A stretch of DNA of 64,000 nucleotides from NCBI GenBank assembly GCA_940337035.1, contig OW679197.1, positions 39,996,466-40,060,465 of the forward strand, given 5' to 3'. This DNA comes from Agriotes lineatus. Taxonomy: Eukaryota > Arthropoda > Insecta > Coleoptera > Elateridae. Numbering within the stretch: the stretch's first letter is position 1; each line of letters begins with the position of its first letter. The notes under the pieces were generated by a model. That model ran no database searches. It was not told the DNA's origin and saw only the letters and a list, made by a program, of their open reading frames with translations. The position numbers and the translations under genes are program-made. This document shows positions 1 to 11,455 of the stretch, one piece after another.

Positions 1-105
1 AAACTTGTTTCAGATGAAGCACCTAACAACACAAATTTTTTTTCACTTGAGTGTTTTGCGTATCTTGCTTCGTTTGTGAGGAAAAAAAATTGGAACCATT
101 TTTTT

Positions 106-240
106 TACAAATTTTAACACCCTGTATCTCGAAAATGAAGCGTTTTTGGATATATCTTTATAAAGCAAAAAGTATTTGTTTTGATGTTTCCTAACACCCC
201 TAAAAGGTTGTCGGTATATTTATGGAACACCCTGTATATG
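106..240. repeat. Fragment with ACACCCTGTAT-type transposon ends
   Basis: The motif AACACCCTGTAT occurs twice here (about 116 and 226). The same motif recurs as isolated ends near 16725, 22985, 23105, 28200 and 62275. ACACCCTGTA next to TA is typical of the terminal repeats of several insect Tc1/mariner-type MITEs. No matching partner end is visible, so this is a remnant. Confidence 0.35.
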
Positions 241-293
241 TATATAGCACTAGCTAATCAGCCTAATTGTCGCCATTCCACATAGTAGTTATC

Positions 294-787
294 GAGGCGC
301 TTTCGATTTGCACACACGAGCTGCTAGGTGCAACTCGGGGTAGATGACTACGGGTATTGTTTGCAAGAACATTTTGCTCCGGATCTGCTCAATTTTACTT
401 TCCCTCTTCCACTCGTGCACCTGCTTTATGGTTGGAGTTTTACTGTTCCACAACTGCTCCGTTAATTAGTTAGGTTAGTTTGACATTTGTTTGGTGAACT
501 TTTACATAAATAACCTAACATTTTGGGAAATTGTTATTTTTTTAGAAGATAAACAAACGAAAGTGCCTACTGTTCTTGCAGCTAGTATCTAACGGTCTCC
601 TAGTGCTGTAAATTACAACAAATGACAGCATAAAATAGGTTAAGTCACGTCACAGAATATCGAAACTATTCTGTTGTCCTGTGATGAAGTGATTTTACGT
701 GTATTATTTAAAACTACTCTAAGTTACATCGAGCTGCACTAGAGCGAGTTACTCCTGCACATACAAACACCAAATCGAAAGCGCCTC
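294..787. mobile_element. Non-autonomous DNA transposon (MITE) with ~17-bp terminal inverted repeats
   Basis: The left end reads GAGGCGCTTTCGATTTG and the right end is its exact reverse complement (ending GCGCCTC at 787). Weaker inverted similarity continues inward (AACTCG near 335 against CGAGTT near 748). The ~494-bp body has no coding potential. I could not see a convincing target duplication, so the superfamily is unassigned. Confidence 0.65.
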
Positions 788-1156
788 AAGGTATAGCTAA
801 GGGTGTTACAAGCGTACACCATATAAATTCAGAAAGTAAAATGCTAGAAAAGTGATTTCTAATTGTAAGTAGCTTGTAATTTTATAAAGCTTAGTCAGCG
901 CTGGCATTAGGGAAAAACTATAAGGTTGAAAATGACAATCTTAATTGTAAATCATAGTAGAGAAACTTTTATATATCTTAATATGAAAATGCATGAAATC
1001 TTTATAAGAGACGAACCTAGAACTAACATCGAGATATCAAATGTCAAATAAGAAAATGAAAAAGATTAATAAAGTGCATAAAACAAATAGGTAGTTATGT
1101 AAATGTAAAAGAACGTTGAATTGCTTCAACACAACACATTCCGAAGACAAGTATAA
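788..1156. other. No recognisable feature
   Basis: AT-rich sequence without a supported gene or repeat structure. Confidence 0.5.
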
Positions 1157-1280
1157 TCTATAAATATAAGACTGAAAGTCTTGACTCACTCATTCACTCA
1201 CTCATCAACGCCCAGCCCAAACCCTTGGACCTAGAAAGCTGAAATTTTGCACAGGGGTTCCATTTATGATGTATATGTTA

Positions 1281-1760
1281 CAGGAAATGTATGAAACCTA
1301 GGAATTGTATACAATTCCTAGGAAATGTATATAATGCCGAGCCAATTTAGGAAATGTGTAAAATAATTAGTCAAAGGTTTTTTCCTAGGAAATGTATGTA
1401 TTTCCTAGGCATTGTATGGAATTCCTAAATGGTACTAGGAAATGTATGAAAATCAACATTATACTGTAGAATTTGTGAATGAATGAAAAATAAAATACAG
1501 ATGAACTGAAGTTTTCCTTAGCAGTGAGATGATTTTTCAGTGCTAGTAACGTAACCTAACCTAACTTAACTTAACCTACTGACATAACATCCCGAATTTA
1601 ACACATTTCCGATTCTAGTTTAGGAAATGTACACAATTCCTAGGAAATGTGTATAATAAAATTTATTTCACACATTTCCTGACGATTTTAGGCATTATAT
1701 ACATTTCCTAGGAATTCTACATAATGACGGATTACATACATTTCCGGTAACATATACAAG
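1281..1760. repeat. Dispersed array of GGAAATGT / ACATTTCC words with palindromes
   Basis: Within the Helitron-like element, roughly a dozen copies of GGAAATGTAT or AATTCCTAGG occur in both orientations over about 480 bp. One pair forms a perfect 26-bp palindrome at 1297-1322 (half-site CCTAGGAATTGTA). Nothing in the region is coding. Confidence 0.75.
1553..1577. repeat. Short CCTAA/CTTAA run (insect telomere-like)
   Basis: The run contains AACCTAACCTAACTTAAC. CCTAA is the complement of the common insect telomere unit TTAGG. With about two perfect units and two variant units this is only an interstitial trace. Confidence 0.4.
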
Positions 1761-2054
1761 GAATAAGGAAGGATATTTCGAAATTCAACCCATAAAGGGG
1801 TAAAATGGGGGTTCCAATTTTGTATAGGGAAATAATATTAAATAGACATTCCGACTTGAAACTTCGTAGGAGTACTCCTAAAAACAAATAAGCAAACACG
1901 TATTTCGTGATTTTTAGAAAATCAACCTCTTAGAGGGTGAAATGGGGTAAATAAGCCTAAAATACGATATGGGTGTCGTTATTGAGGTTTTTTGGGACGT
2001 TGATTGCGAAAATGGCATTTATTTTCAAATCCAAGACGGTGGACATGACATAAG

Positions 2055-2757
2055 GGAAGGGACGGGACGGGACGGGACTGAACAAGAAGGGACGAGACGG
2101 GACGGGACTAAACTGGATTGGACTGGACGGGAAGGGACGGAACGGGACGGGACGGAAAGGGAAGGGAAGGGATGAGATGGAAAAGGAGGGGACGGGACAG
2201 GTCGGGAAGGGACGGGACGGGTCGGGAAAGGACGGGATGGGACGGGACGGGACGGGACGGGATGGGATGGAAAGGGACGGGACGGGACTGGACGGGACGG
2301 GACTGGGAGGGAAGGGAAAGGACGGGACGGGACTAAACTGGACGGGAAGGGACGGGACGAGACGGGACGGGACTGGGCTGGAGGACTGAACTGGACGGGA
2401 AAGGGCGGGACGGGACAAGACGGAACGGGGCGGGACGGAACGAAACGGGACGAGACGGAAAGGGAAGGGATGAGATGGAAGGGGAGAAGACGGGACGGGA
2501 TAAAACGGGACGGGAAGGGAAGGGAAAGGAAGGGAAGGGAAAGGAAGGGAAGGAAAGGAAGGGACTGGACGGAAAGGAAAGGGATGGGATGGAAGGGGAG
2601 AGGACGGGACGGGACGGGACGGTACGGTACGGAGATGGGGATGAAAAAAGGGGCGGGACGGTACGGGAACGGGACGGTACGGGGACGGGGCGGTACGGTG
2701 ACGGGGATGGAGAAAGGGACGGGGACGGGGATAGGATGAGATGGGATGGGATGACAG
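2055..2757 (+). repeat. GGGAC/GGGAA pentanucleotide minisatellite
   Basis: About 700 bp of imperfect tandem GGGAC, GGGAA and GGGAT units lie inside the Helitron-like element. The strand is almost pure G/A with scattered C and T. All long ORFs here, on both strands, are by-products of the repeat (low-complexity GRDGTGRD or PSRPVPSR translations) and are not genes. Confidence 0.95.
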
Positions 2758-2827
2758 AAAATAATTAGTCATTATTTAATACACAAATACCGAACCACGC
2801 GCGAACGAAGTTGCGGGTAACAGCTAG

Positions 2828-3604
2828 TTAGGTATAATTAGAAGATATTAAAAGATGATGGGCGAGGAAATCTTAGAAGAGAAAATATTAAACACTTACC
2901 GATATAGAATGGGGAAGCATTGTCTGCTATATGTTTGTCAGTCACTGCAAGGTTATCAGAAAAGAAGAAATAGAAAATTTAGATGGTACAAGGACAAAGC
3001 AATATGTAATCCAAATCTGAACGAAGATTGTGACTAGATGATATTGTCGTGGTTTAAAGCCAAGAAATCCTATTCTCACCACAGCCAATAAACACACAAA
3101 AAATAATTTAGCATTTCTAGCTTTTTAATAATATTATAAAACAAGCTTCTATGTAGGATAGTTTCCGAATATTTTACAAATCTGCAACAGAGCGATCAGA
3201 ACTTTATCTAACTACGTTTTGTAAATTAGAATAATTTTCATAGTAAAATAAAGTATCTCCTGTGCACATTCAGTGCACATTGAGAGCAAAGGGATATCCA
3301 AAAGCATTTTTACGGTACAATATAGCGAAGCATTACTTTCTGGCTCGACCATTTTACTAATTTGCATTTTTGCCACAACCGCTGAATCAATCGCGACCAC
3401 CCAAAATTATATAAAATGTGCATGCCACATTAACAATAACAGCATGTCCCGCCGGATAGATGTAAATATTTTATCTCGAGAACAAAATAACCTATCAGGA
3501 GTTTCTGTGAAATATTAATGCAAAAAACTAAACAGATTTTGGAGGGAATCGTTTCTTTGCATGTCATGTCGATTTGTATCCTTGTTACCAATAATAGACG
3601 TTAA
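2828..3604. other. No recognisable feature
   Basis: Contains only short ORFs (the longest about 80 codons at 3273-3518) without recognisable domains or codon structure. Confidence 0.5.
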
Positions 3605-3840
3605 GCGGTGACGCAACTACGCTGTCAGTATGGTCTAATCTTTAATTGAATGCATACTCGACTGTCAAGCCAAAGGTCGTGCGTTCGAATCCCGATTCTT
3701 TTAATGTTATCGAAAGATGGGAATGCCAATTTCTATTCTTTCCCACCTTTAAATCTTAGATGCCACATTCGCACATTCGACTTTCTCCGCATAGGCTTTG
3801 CAATAATTAATTGCCGTTCTCTTTGCGAGTTTTCTTAAGC
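3605..3840 (+). repeat. tRNA-derived SINE-like repeat, family B, copy 1
   Basis: A pol III B-box-like segment (GTGCGTTCGAATCCCG, near 3678) is followed by a body containing TTATCGAAAGAT, CTTTAAATCT and ATGCCACATT. The same body follows a similar B box on the minus strand at 54440-54660. The shared order supports a dispersed tRNA-derived repeat family. The boundaries are approximate. Confidence 0.5.
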
Positions 3841-4079
3841 CGAAGCCGCCGTATATGTGGGGCAATCATGAGTATATGTAACACAATATGCTAACGCTCA
3901 TACCACACTGTAACCACAATTTTAACAAAATACGAAGGCTAAATTAATGTGTCCCAAGGAGCCAACACTCTACCGAAGCATCAATAAGGAGCTTGCACAT
4001 TCTTATATGGTTTTTAAATAAAATTGTACAGATTTTTAATATAAAAGTTTTGGTTCTCTTATTAATAAGTAATAATTTG

Positions 4080-4345
4080 CACATAGGTCAGGCTTTGCCC
4101 TTCACACAAATGGGACCCACCAGATAAAGGGTACATGTTGTAAAAAACATAAAAGGACAAGGAATAAGTGCGTTATGTTTAATGCAACCGCGTCGCACGA
4201 AAACGACGAGTCCAGCGTGGTTGCATGCGATGAGCGGTCGGATTGCTTGTGGCATACTGCAAACGTTAAAATCGCATGTGCAGGCTCGTTCGCGGGCGTT
4301 GTAATTCGAATCTCATCGCTAGTAATGTTTCTTTTTACTTGAAGA
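4080..4345 (+). repeat. SINE-like repeat, family C, copy 1
   Basis: Starts CACATAGGTCAGGCTTTGC, contains GATAAAGGGTACATG and ends near a B-box-like AATTCGAATCTCA followed by a T run. The copy at 27163-27430 has the same head (CACATAGGTCAGGCTTTAC) and the same layout, ending with GGTTCAAACCCC. Two dispersed copies with the same architecture indicate a repeat family. The tRNA relationship is inferred from the B box only. Confidence 0.5.
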
Positions 4346-6836
4346 TTAATGTAATTTGTAATGCCAAGTGTTTTCTTTTATTGTTTCAGTATCTTTAGAA
4401 ACAATACTTTGTTACCTTAGTTTTTGCAGCTGATGAAACGGAAACATGCCACCGACTAACTCGGGAGAAGGGCAGGGTCGACTTACCTTTAAAAAGAAAT
4501 AAAACTAAATTGTTGGGCGCCAAGTGATTCCTATTGGCGATGTTCCCTAGGAACTCTTGAGCTAACGAACCACTAAATTGCTCAAATCGTAACAAATGAC
4601 AACATAACAGTAAAACCCAAGTTTCAGTAAAATCCTATAATGATTACGCATTCAGATAGTGAAAAATAGGGGGATAAATAACGAGTTGTAATTCTTCAAC
4701 GAGTATTGCGAAATCTCTTAACTAAATAAATAACACATATACACAAAAACATATTACAGATCATGTAAAATCGTGGGTGTGTCAAAATTCGATGTTTACG
4801 TAATGTCTCCAAGCTAAAAAAATGCGCGAATTGTTTGTTTAATAATAAAGCTAAACTAATATTCAAGATCGATTAATTTTGAAAACAAAATCCCATACAA
4901 TTTCCCAAATAACTGCGTAATGTAACACGTGTAGTCTAGCATTCAGGTACCAAAACTGATGAAGGGCTGGCGGAGTAACCCAGCCTGCAAAATTTGTTAA
5001 TTAGCGAAATAACTTGGGAACGTTTGTAAAATTATTCAGTTACTCACTTAGCTGTTAAAATCCCATAATTAAGGTATTAGATTTACGCTTGAAAATCCCA
5101 CTCAGCATCAGTACGCGAAAATACGAGGTTTACAGTGTACCACACAGAAAATAGTTTCATACAAATGATTAAGCCAATAATTAATTATATCTGCAGCTCA
5201 AACTATAGTAATTACTATCCAAATAACACAAGCCAAGGATTTGTGATTCCAAACCATCAAAATACTGGAAGAATCCGATAACTAAAGCGTTTGCAGACTG
5301 CAGTTTAGGAAATAAATGGCTAGAATGAAAGACTAAATTAAGATGGCACACACCAAAAAGTAGAAATCGAGCCAATTTAAAATAAAGTCTCTTATCAAAA
5401 TCTACCTTTCATTCACTAACAAAAAGGACAATGCAATTGCCACATGCTTTTGGGGTTATGATCTCATGCAATTGACTTGGGGAAATTTTGACTCGAGCGA
5501 CGGCGTTCAGTGAATTCACATCCTAGAAATAGGGCGAAAACTATACATACGAAGGCGTAAATGTGCCCCTACTGCACGATGCTCTTAGAATAAAATCGAG
5601 CAGTGAAAATATACAGACATTTTAATTTTAGCAAGTTGTACCGGAAAAAATCCCACGCCATCTAGCCGCGTGAAGAAAGCACCTGGCGGTTAAATGGTTG
5701 CCTACTAGCCTACTTACTTAGCGTTCCGATGCTCATAAGAAGTGGAATATTTGAATTCTGCAACTAAGACGGTCTCAATTTTTACCTCTAATTATCTTTG
5801 ACTTCTAAAATTGATTAGTGTCGCAACGTTTACTTGCAAGGAAAGTGAGTAAAATTTTTATAAATAATAAAACATAAATCTCCATGCCGCTATACCGTAA
5901 AAGATGCAACATTATACAAAATAACACGAGATATTTCTCTTAATATCGTAGTTGAAACATAAATTGCGATACTATTACTTTACGTTTTTCACAGAGATTT
6001 TAGCTTGAAAAAGTAAAACTGTCTGTTGCATAGACATTTTGATGTTTCTATTTTTTCCGCATGTGAAAGAGTTATGTATATAAAAAACATATTAAAAATT
6101 ACACGTATAAAATCATTGTTAGAAATAAGAAGACGAAAGTCATTATTTGTTTGATTTTTATTTTCACTTAACGAACACTCGTATCATGCAAGTGTCTTCT
6201 TAGCATGACATTTCATAGGTCATGGAGATAGAATCTGCAAATGGGATGCTGAAAATCTTGCATGTTTCGGGAAAGCTGTACTCCATGCTTACTTGACAAC
6301 GTTGTTAGCTGCCGCATTCCTGTGTCAAGCAGGAATTTGCATATGCAGCTTGTTAAAATATTTACAATGCGACTACCGCAGAGAAACTCCAACACAGTGG
6401 TGCGTAAAAGGTTGTAATTGGATGAAGCTTAAACTTTCTCTCAGCTGCCTCAATCGATAAGCATTTGATTGTAATTCTTTGTTTGCTTAAGTAATCCTTA
6501 CACAAAATCCATTTTTGCTATCGACTCGAGCAGGCATTTTCTTTAATGGGCCATTGAGTCGGTGAGGTTTGGATCGGTCTATTACTGAGACTGATGGCGA
6601 TGATGATAATAAACTGAACAGCGTGCTACATAAACGATAATTTTCAGAACGCCGACTCATTTTGAGTTGTGGCAAATGTATGTTATTAATACAGGGTGGA
6701 ATTATACGTAGTGGTGTTTAATAAACTTGCAATACACTTAATAAATATGAAATGCGGGGTACCGTCTATCATTTTCAAAAAGAAATCTTTATATCAAATT
6801 GAGAAATGTCATAAATTCGAAGTAATTATAGTTAAA
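4346..6836. other. No recognisable gene
   Basis: About 2.5 kb of AT-rich DNA. The short ORFs at 4395-4595, 5181-5375, 6213-6395 and 6487-6675 show no family signature and no shared codon pattern. Confidence 0.5.
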
Positions 6837-7129
6837 GTGCCCAGCGTGGCTCGGTGGTTAGAGCATTGGACTGCGGCGCGGAAGTCTGGAGTTCAAATCC
6901 CAGATCGATGCCTGGTGGGCGGCCTACCCACTCGCTTTAAATAATTGGGTACCTGCGTTCGAAAGAACAAGGGGTAATAATGCGGTTGTCTAATGCGTGA
7001 TGCTCACCACTTCACCACGTGTCATGAATTTGACACGCGACAGCCGGGTGTGATAACGAGGATACGGAAGCTCTGACCTTCCGCCTTGCAGGCCAAGCTC
7101 CTTCATGGGGTGTTAGAGCCTCACCATTA
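6837..7129 (+). repeat. tRNA-derived SINE with perfect target-site duplication
   Basis: The head carries an A-box-like TGGCTCGGTGGTTAGAG and a B-box-like GGAGTTCAAATCCC about 40 bp later, the internal pol III promoter of a tRNA. It is flanked by a perfect 14-bp direct repeat TAATTATAGTTAAA at 6823-6836 and 7130-7143, which marks a target-primed insertion by LINE machinery. The ~200-bp body downstream of the tRNA-like head is unrelated to tRNA and has no long A tail. Confidence 0.85.
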
Positions 7130-7143
7130 TAATTATAGTTAAA

Positions 7144-7583
7144 ACTAGATTTTCTTCATGTTGGATTTGTAATTATAAATTAATTTCATATTTCGTTTAA
7201 ATTATCAGTTAGTTTAAAAAATCAACTAACAGTCTGCAATAATAATAACAATTTGAAATAGTGAAGTGTTGTTTTCAGCAGCAAAATAATGCTGCTGTTG
7301 CTTATTGTGTATAATTTTGAAACCAGTATTGTCTCTTCTAACGAATAACTCGTTCAAGCAGTAAATGTCAAGGGTGTGTGGCTTTGTTAAATTTTGTGAA
7401 TCTTCGAAACTAATCGACAAATATTTGGCATTTAGGGTGCAAAAAATACAGTTCGGGGAACTACATTTGAAGTTTGAATTTCACAAAATAGTTATACAAC
7501 TTGGATAATTAACTACATGAGACATTTAGTTCATAAAGGTTAAATTGTCAATTTATGGGTTTGTAGGCAGATTAAAATATATA
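7144..7583. other. No recognisable feature
   Basis: AT-rich, non-coding. The minus-strand 64-codon ORF at 7226-7420 has no recognisable similarity. Confidence 0.5.
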
Positions 7584-7658
7584 CAGTAGGAGTAAAACCC
7601 TGCTAATCCGCACTAATTGCAAACCGGAACATGTTCAAATTATTCGAAATAATTACTG
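7584..7658. mobile_element. Miniature pogo/Tigger-like element
   Basis: A 75-bp unit starts CAGTAGGAGTAAAACC and ends AATTACTG, with TA on each side. The internal segment GCTAATCCGCACTAATTG resembles the end sequence of pogo-type elements. Too short to code; assignment is by terminal likeness only. Confidence 0.4.
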
Positions 7659-7906
7659 TACATAGCCACACAACATACTGTCACAAAGCTTAACGGCAGG
7701 TAGAGTTCAAATTAACATAGGAGTACACCCGGAATATTGGAATTAAGGATAATCTATCTTAGTATATTAAAGCCCCAATTACAGATTAATTGATGCTAAT
7801 AAACAATAACAAATTGTAAATATACGCGTACACGTTACACCACATGCGACGAGAGTGGAGCTCATTATAAAAGTGAGTTACCCGCACAATAAATGCAAAT
7901 TCCTAA

Positions 7907-9705
7907 CGCCCGTATTCATAGTCGTTCGCCAACGGATCGCCGGCGACTCGCCAGAGTTTCGTTATGAATAGTATGTTGGCGGCACTGCACGTCTATGTCA
8001 AATTCGAGGTTAGCAGGTTAGAATTTGTGTCAATTTCTGTCAAAACTGACTGAAAACCTAACGAATTTGACATAGACGTACAGTGCAGGCCCGGCATCAG
8101 TTGTGTTGCTTGCGAGCTCGAGCAACACACAAAACAAGGTGAGCAACACACCGGACCGGTATCTCTGTATCACTTCTTCTTCTTTTTATAAACCTTGGCA
8201 TTCCATCAGTCATCTTCTATACACGCTATACCTATGATATTCCTGTCATAGGTGTCTCCATCGTCCTTTGTGTTATTTGCAACTTATTTACTATTGTTTG
8301 GTGAGGGTCCATATCTGTGCTCAATGCGTTAGTAAAAGCAGCACGCATTAGTAAAAAACGTTTGCTCTGATGTATTGATGAATTTTTGCTATTTTTGAGG
8401 ATATATGCCAGTTGACCAAACGCAAGCTATCCTAGTCTTCTACTTCGTTTTATTTCTATGTCTTTTTTCGCCTGTTTATTTCTTTTTTTTTGTCTATGAT
8501 ATAGATATTATTTGATATGTACTCTTTTAATTCCATTGGTTATTTGTCTACCTTGGAACTAATTATTTATTTATTATAAAGTTTACGAGAAACCCCATTT
8601 TAACATTTAACAAATACAACAGAAATAAAAATACAGCAGTTAGCATTATTATAGAAAATTCATATATAAACAAATCTCAATAGGTAGATACATTTTATGA
8701 TACACATAGCAGTAGTATACTAATACAAACCTTAAATATTGCATAAATGGACGATGAATACATTTAAATGAAAAGCAAGTTTTCGTCTTGTTTATATTAA
8801 TATTTTTCTTAGTTTTCTTTCAGTTGTTCTAACATTTTGGTTAGATTTTTGTTATCTACAACCAAAACTATATTATTTTAAAATCTAAGGCGTTTGACTC
8901 TTTCATCGTTATGTTATTCCAACTTTTATATATTCCAGATTCTTCAAAACTCCTTCCAGGACCAGGGCAAAAACTTGGGAGAATTTGTGTCTCCTTTTCC
9001 TATTTCCTCTATTAATCAATATCTGTTTTGTGTTTTCATGTAGTCTGATAGTTGAGTTTGCTTTCTTATATACATTTTCCAATAAGGTTTTGCATCGATG
9101 GTCTATTTTTTGTGACTTGTCTAATTCCTGCATTATTGTCCAGTGTTCTATTGCGTTAAAAATATTTTCATAGTCCACAAATGCCATGTGCAGTGAGAAG
9201 TTATATTCTACTGATTCGTTTATTATATTTTTATTTTTGTATTCTGCGTTTTTACGGTTAGGAGATGGTCGCATGCACTATATCCATTACGTTTAAGGAA
9301 TGGTAGTCCAACTTTTTCTCCATTCTGTTTATGTGTAACTCTCCCCATAAACAGTTTGTATATACTGTGACATAAAGCTTATTAAACAATAGTTCTTTAA
9401 AAGTGCTAAGTCGTCTTTCTTGAGCACAATAACTATTGTTACGTTATTTCAGTTTTCAGGTGTGGTTTGTTGTTTCTTTTGGTGTAATTGTTTTTTACGC
9501 TTCTTTGATCCCATGGAGCTTTATTGTATCAAGTTTTTCTGCCCGTTATTTTGAAAGTTCTGCTATTTATTCTCTTTATAGGTAAGAGCAACACACGACA
9601 AAACACAAAGATGACGGCCCTGGTACAGTGCCGCCAACATACCATTCATGACGAAACTCCAGCGAGTCGCCAGCGATCCGCTGGCGAACGACTATGAATA
9701 CGGGT
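7907..9705. mobile_element. Foldback element with ~80-bp inverted ends, enclosing a LINE fragment
   Basis: The left end (CCCGTATTCATAGTCGTTCG onward) and the right end (ending ACTATGAATACGGG) are inverted copies over about 80 bp, with a few substitutions, up to the shared GTTGGCGGCACTG. Further in, both sides hold GAGCAACACAC segments, so the inverted region may reach about 130-200 bp. The centre contains a minus-strand LINE relic. Confidence 0.75.
8885..9565 (-). pseudogene. Non-LTR retrotransposon reverse transcriptase fragment
   Basis: Minus-strand translation gives, in order, a stretch like LKNYCLISFMSQ (near 9400), then MAFVDYENIFNAIEHW and a downstream RLHENTK...INRG region (ORF 8909-9274, 121 codons). 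In LINE reverse transcriptases the first part is the LKNYRPISL-type motif and the second holds the first catalytic aspartate (FVDYEKAFDS-type). The frame breaks between the pieces, and the motif holding the two other catalytic aspartates (FADD-type) is not visible, so this is a dead fragment. It sits inside the foldback element, probably as a later insertion or a captured segment. Confidence 0.75.
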
Positions 9706-10008
9706 GTTTTAGAGTATGTAACCACCAGGTGTTCACTAATTAGATACATGTGCATAAAAGATAAATAAATTCCTGTAAAATAAGTGTTACTACTATGTGT
9801 TACTACAATCCGAGGAAAGCGACGCAAAATGGCGTTTTCTTAGATGTATTAAGACTTAAGGGAAAAGTGTAATATTGAAGGATGCTTGTGAATGAAGTAG
9901 AACAAAGTTATTTCGAGAAACTAGCTCGTGTCTATGCCGGAGAGTGGGTCGCAGGCGTAAGGAAATTAAACCACTACTCAGTATGATTGAAATGTGATGA
10001 GATATAAT
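9706..10008. other. No recognisable feature
   Basis: AT-rich spacer between two inverted-repeat elements. Confidence 0.5.
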
Positions 10009-10360
10009 AGTACAGTAAAGACAGCTCAATAATTTTCAAAACCCAAACATCAAAAAAAAAAGTTCTACTCAGCGGCAAACTGTTTAGTAGTCTCCTCTTA
10101 GTAAATGGTAAAAAGTCACATGACATTGCGCGTCAGGTTTTGGCGGTAGGGGGGTGGAACGGTGGTAAAATGGTAGGTTTCAATAGTTTTTAGCAAATAT
10201 CTCGTTAACGATGAGGATTAGCGCAAACTTTTCCTTGTACAAAATTAATCTACATTTAATTTACAATAAAAATGGTCTTATGCATTTTTACGCTCCAGTA
10301 AAGGATTGTGGAGATATAGAGGGGGTAAAAATGTAACTTTTTCTGTTTTACCAAAAAAGC

Positions 10361-11070
10361 ATGAACGCCTATGAACTTGTAATATTCCCCCCAAGTGTAT
10401 TATATAAGGGGTTCAGGGAAGTGGGGAGGCCAGATGGTTATGGTGAAGAACCCAGCACAAAAGACGAACAACATTTGCGCAGATCATCCACTACTACACA
10501 TGTTGAAGTGAAAGTGGAAGATGCAATTAATATCACTCTTAGACAAGCAGAATTTCTAAGTAATAGTAAGAACAAGATGCAACTGATTGCTCTTATCACG
10601 GTACACTTACATCAAGCTGGCTGCAAAGTAATTCAGGCAGATGATGCTGACACCAAAATCGTTTTTATTGCAATTGAATTAATAAAGGAAAAAGAGACTA
10701 TCGTGATTTGCAATGACACCGATTTATTGGTCTTGTTGGTCGTTCATGCTCCAGGCAACAAACAGTTGAAGATCGCTGTACGGAAGAAAGGTAACCAAGA
10801 AGAAAAAGCCAATCCAAATGCAGACCCAGATGTAGCTGATGCTGGAAACAATTTCTTCCTTTTGATATTTACATCAACAAATGCAGATAATTTGGATACG
10901 CTGCGCCATCAATGTTACTTGTAGACCATCGCAAAGGGACCTGTACACACAAATTTTAGGTTGGCTGTACTTCCCCCCACTTCAGCAGCTGCACAACAAC
11001 ACTCTTATAGAGTTTACCATCAAGTGCGACAATATAAAATGGGGTTGGAAAAGAATTGTTGACGGCATCT
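10361..11070 (+). pseudogene. Decayed transposon-associated protein, left-arm copy
   Basis: A 187-codon ORF starts at the ATG at 10361 and has two motifs in the order DDADTKIV (about residues 98-105) and NDTDLLVLL (about 118-126). It is closed by TAG at 10922-10924. The same frame continues beyond the stop with LPPTSAAAQQHSYRVYHQV, and a further frame change gives KWGWKRI. This order (DDADT, D-TD-LLVLL, LPPTSAAA..HS.RVY, WGW) is one I associate with a repetitive family of uncharacterised invertebrate proteins with acidic residues like those of PIN/FEN-type nucleases; that functional link is inference. One stop and at least one frameshift make this copy inactive. The region lies within the left inverted arm, and its counterpart is at 12285-12735. 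Confidence 0.65.
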
Positions 11071-11159
11071 ATAAAGATAATCTTCAACATGAAGAAGAGA
11101 TTGAAGATTTCTGTTATTTATTATTATGTAATTACCTCGTACGTTATACTTTTCACTGA

Positions 11160-11455
11160 ATTTTCTGAAAAGCATGTATTCTGAAGAAAAACATTTTTCA
11201 TTATTTTTTGTATTCAAGCTTTTAGATAAAGTTTGTAGCTAACCTTGTTTTAATTCTATCCACATGATTTTCTCTTTTTAGCAAAATATTACAAAAGATG
11301 GAGGTAATTTAAGTAGTTATAATTAGAAAAGCACATATGGGAAAGGGAAAAACGATATGATGAATCATTCAAACGAAAATGAAGATGAAAATGACAAAGG
11401 AGGGGAGCGCTGTAGGTATATTATCAGATACATACACATAGACGTACATACATTA
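11160..11455. other. Spacer inside the inverted-repeat element
   Basis: AT-rich, no coding or repeat structure that I can support. Confidence 0.5.

Larger units (their letters stand above)
1157..2827 (+). mobile_element. Helitron-like non-autonomous element carrying a GGGAC minisatellite
   Basis: The 5' end starts TCTATAAATATAAGAC after an A. The 3' end is GGGTAACAGCTAG followed by T, with a GC-rich inverted segment (CGCGCGAACGAAGTTGCG) just upstream. TC...CTRR ends, a 3' hairpin and insertion between A and T are the Helitron hallmarks. No Rep/helicase gene is present, so the copy would be non-autonomous. A related copy lies on the minus strand at about 12783-14028 and shares the 3' end, the flank of the minisatellite and the minisatellite itself. 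The (ACTC)n stretch at 1183-1204 and the adjoining CAACGCCCAGCCCAAACC segment belong to the 5' part. Confidence 0.6.

Noticed and set aside
1553..1577. Telomere
   Set aside because: Only a couple of CCTAA units embedded in a Helitron-like element; interstitial trace, not a chromosome end.
1957..2772. 271-codon minus-strand ORF and overlapping plus-strand ORFs
   Set aside because: They are translations of the GGGAC minisatellite; several frames on both strands stay open for the same reason.
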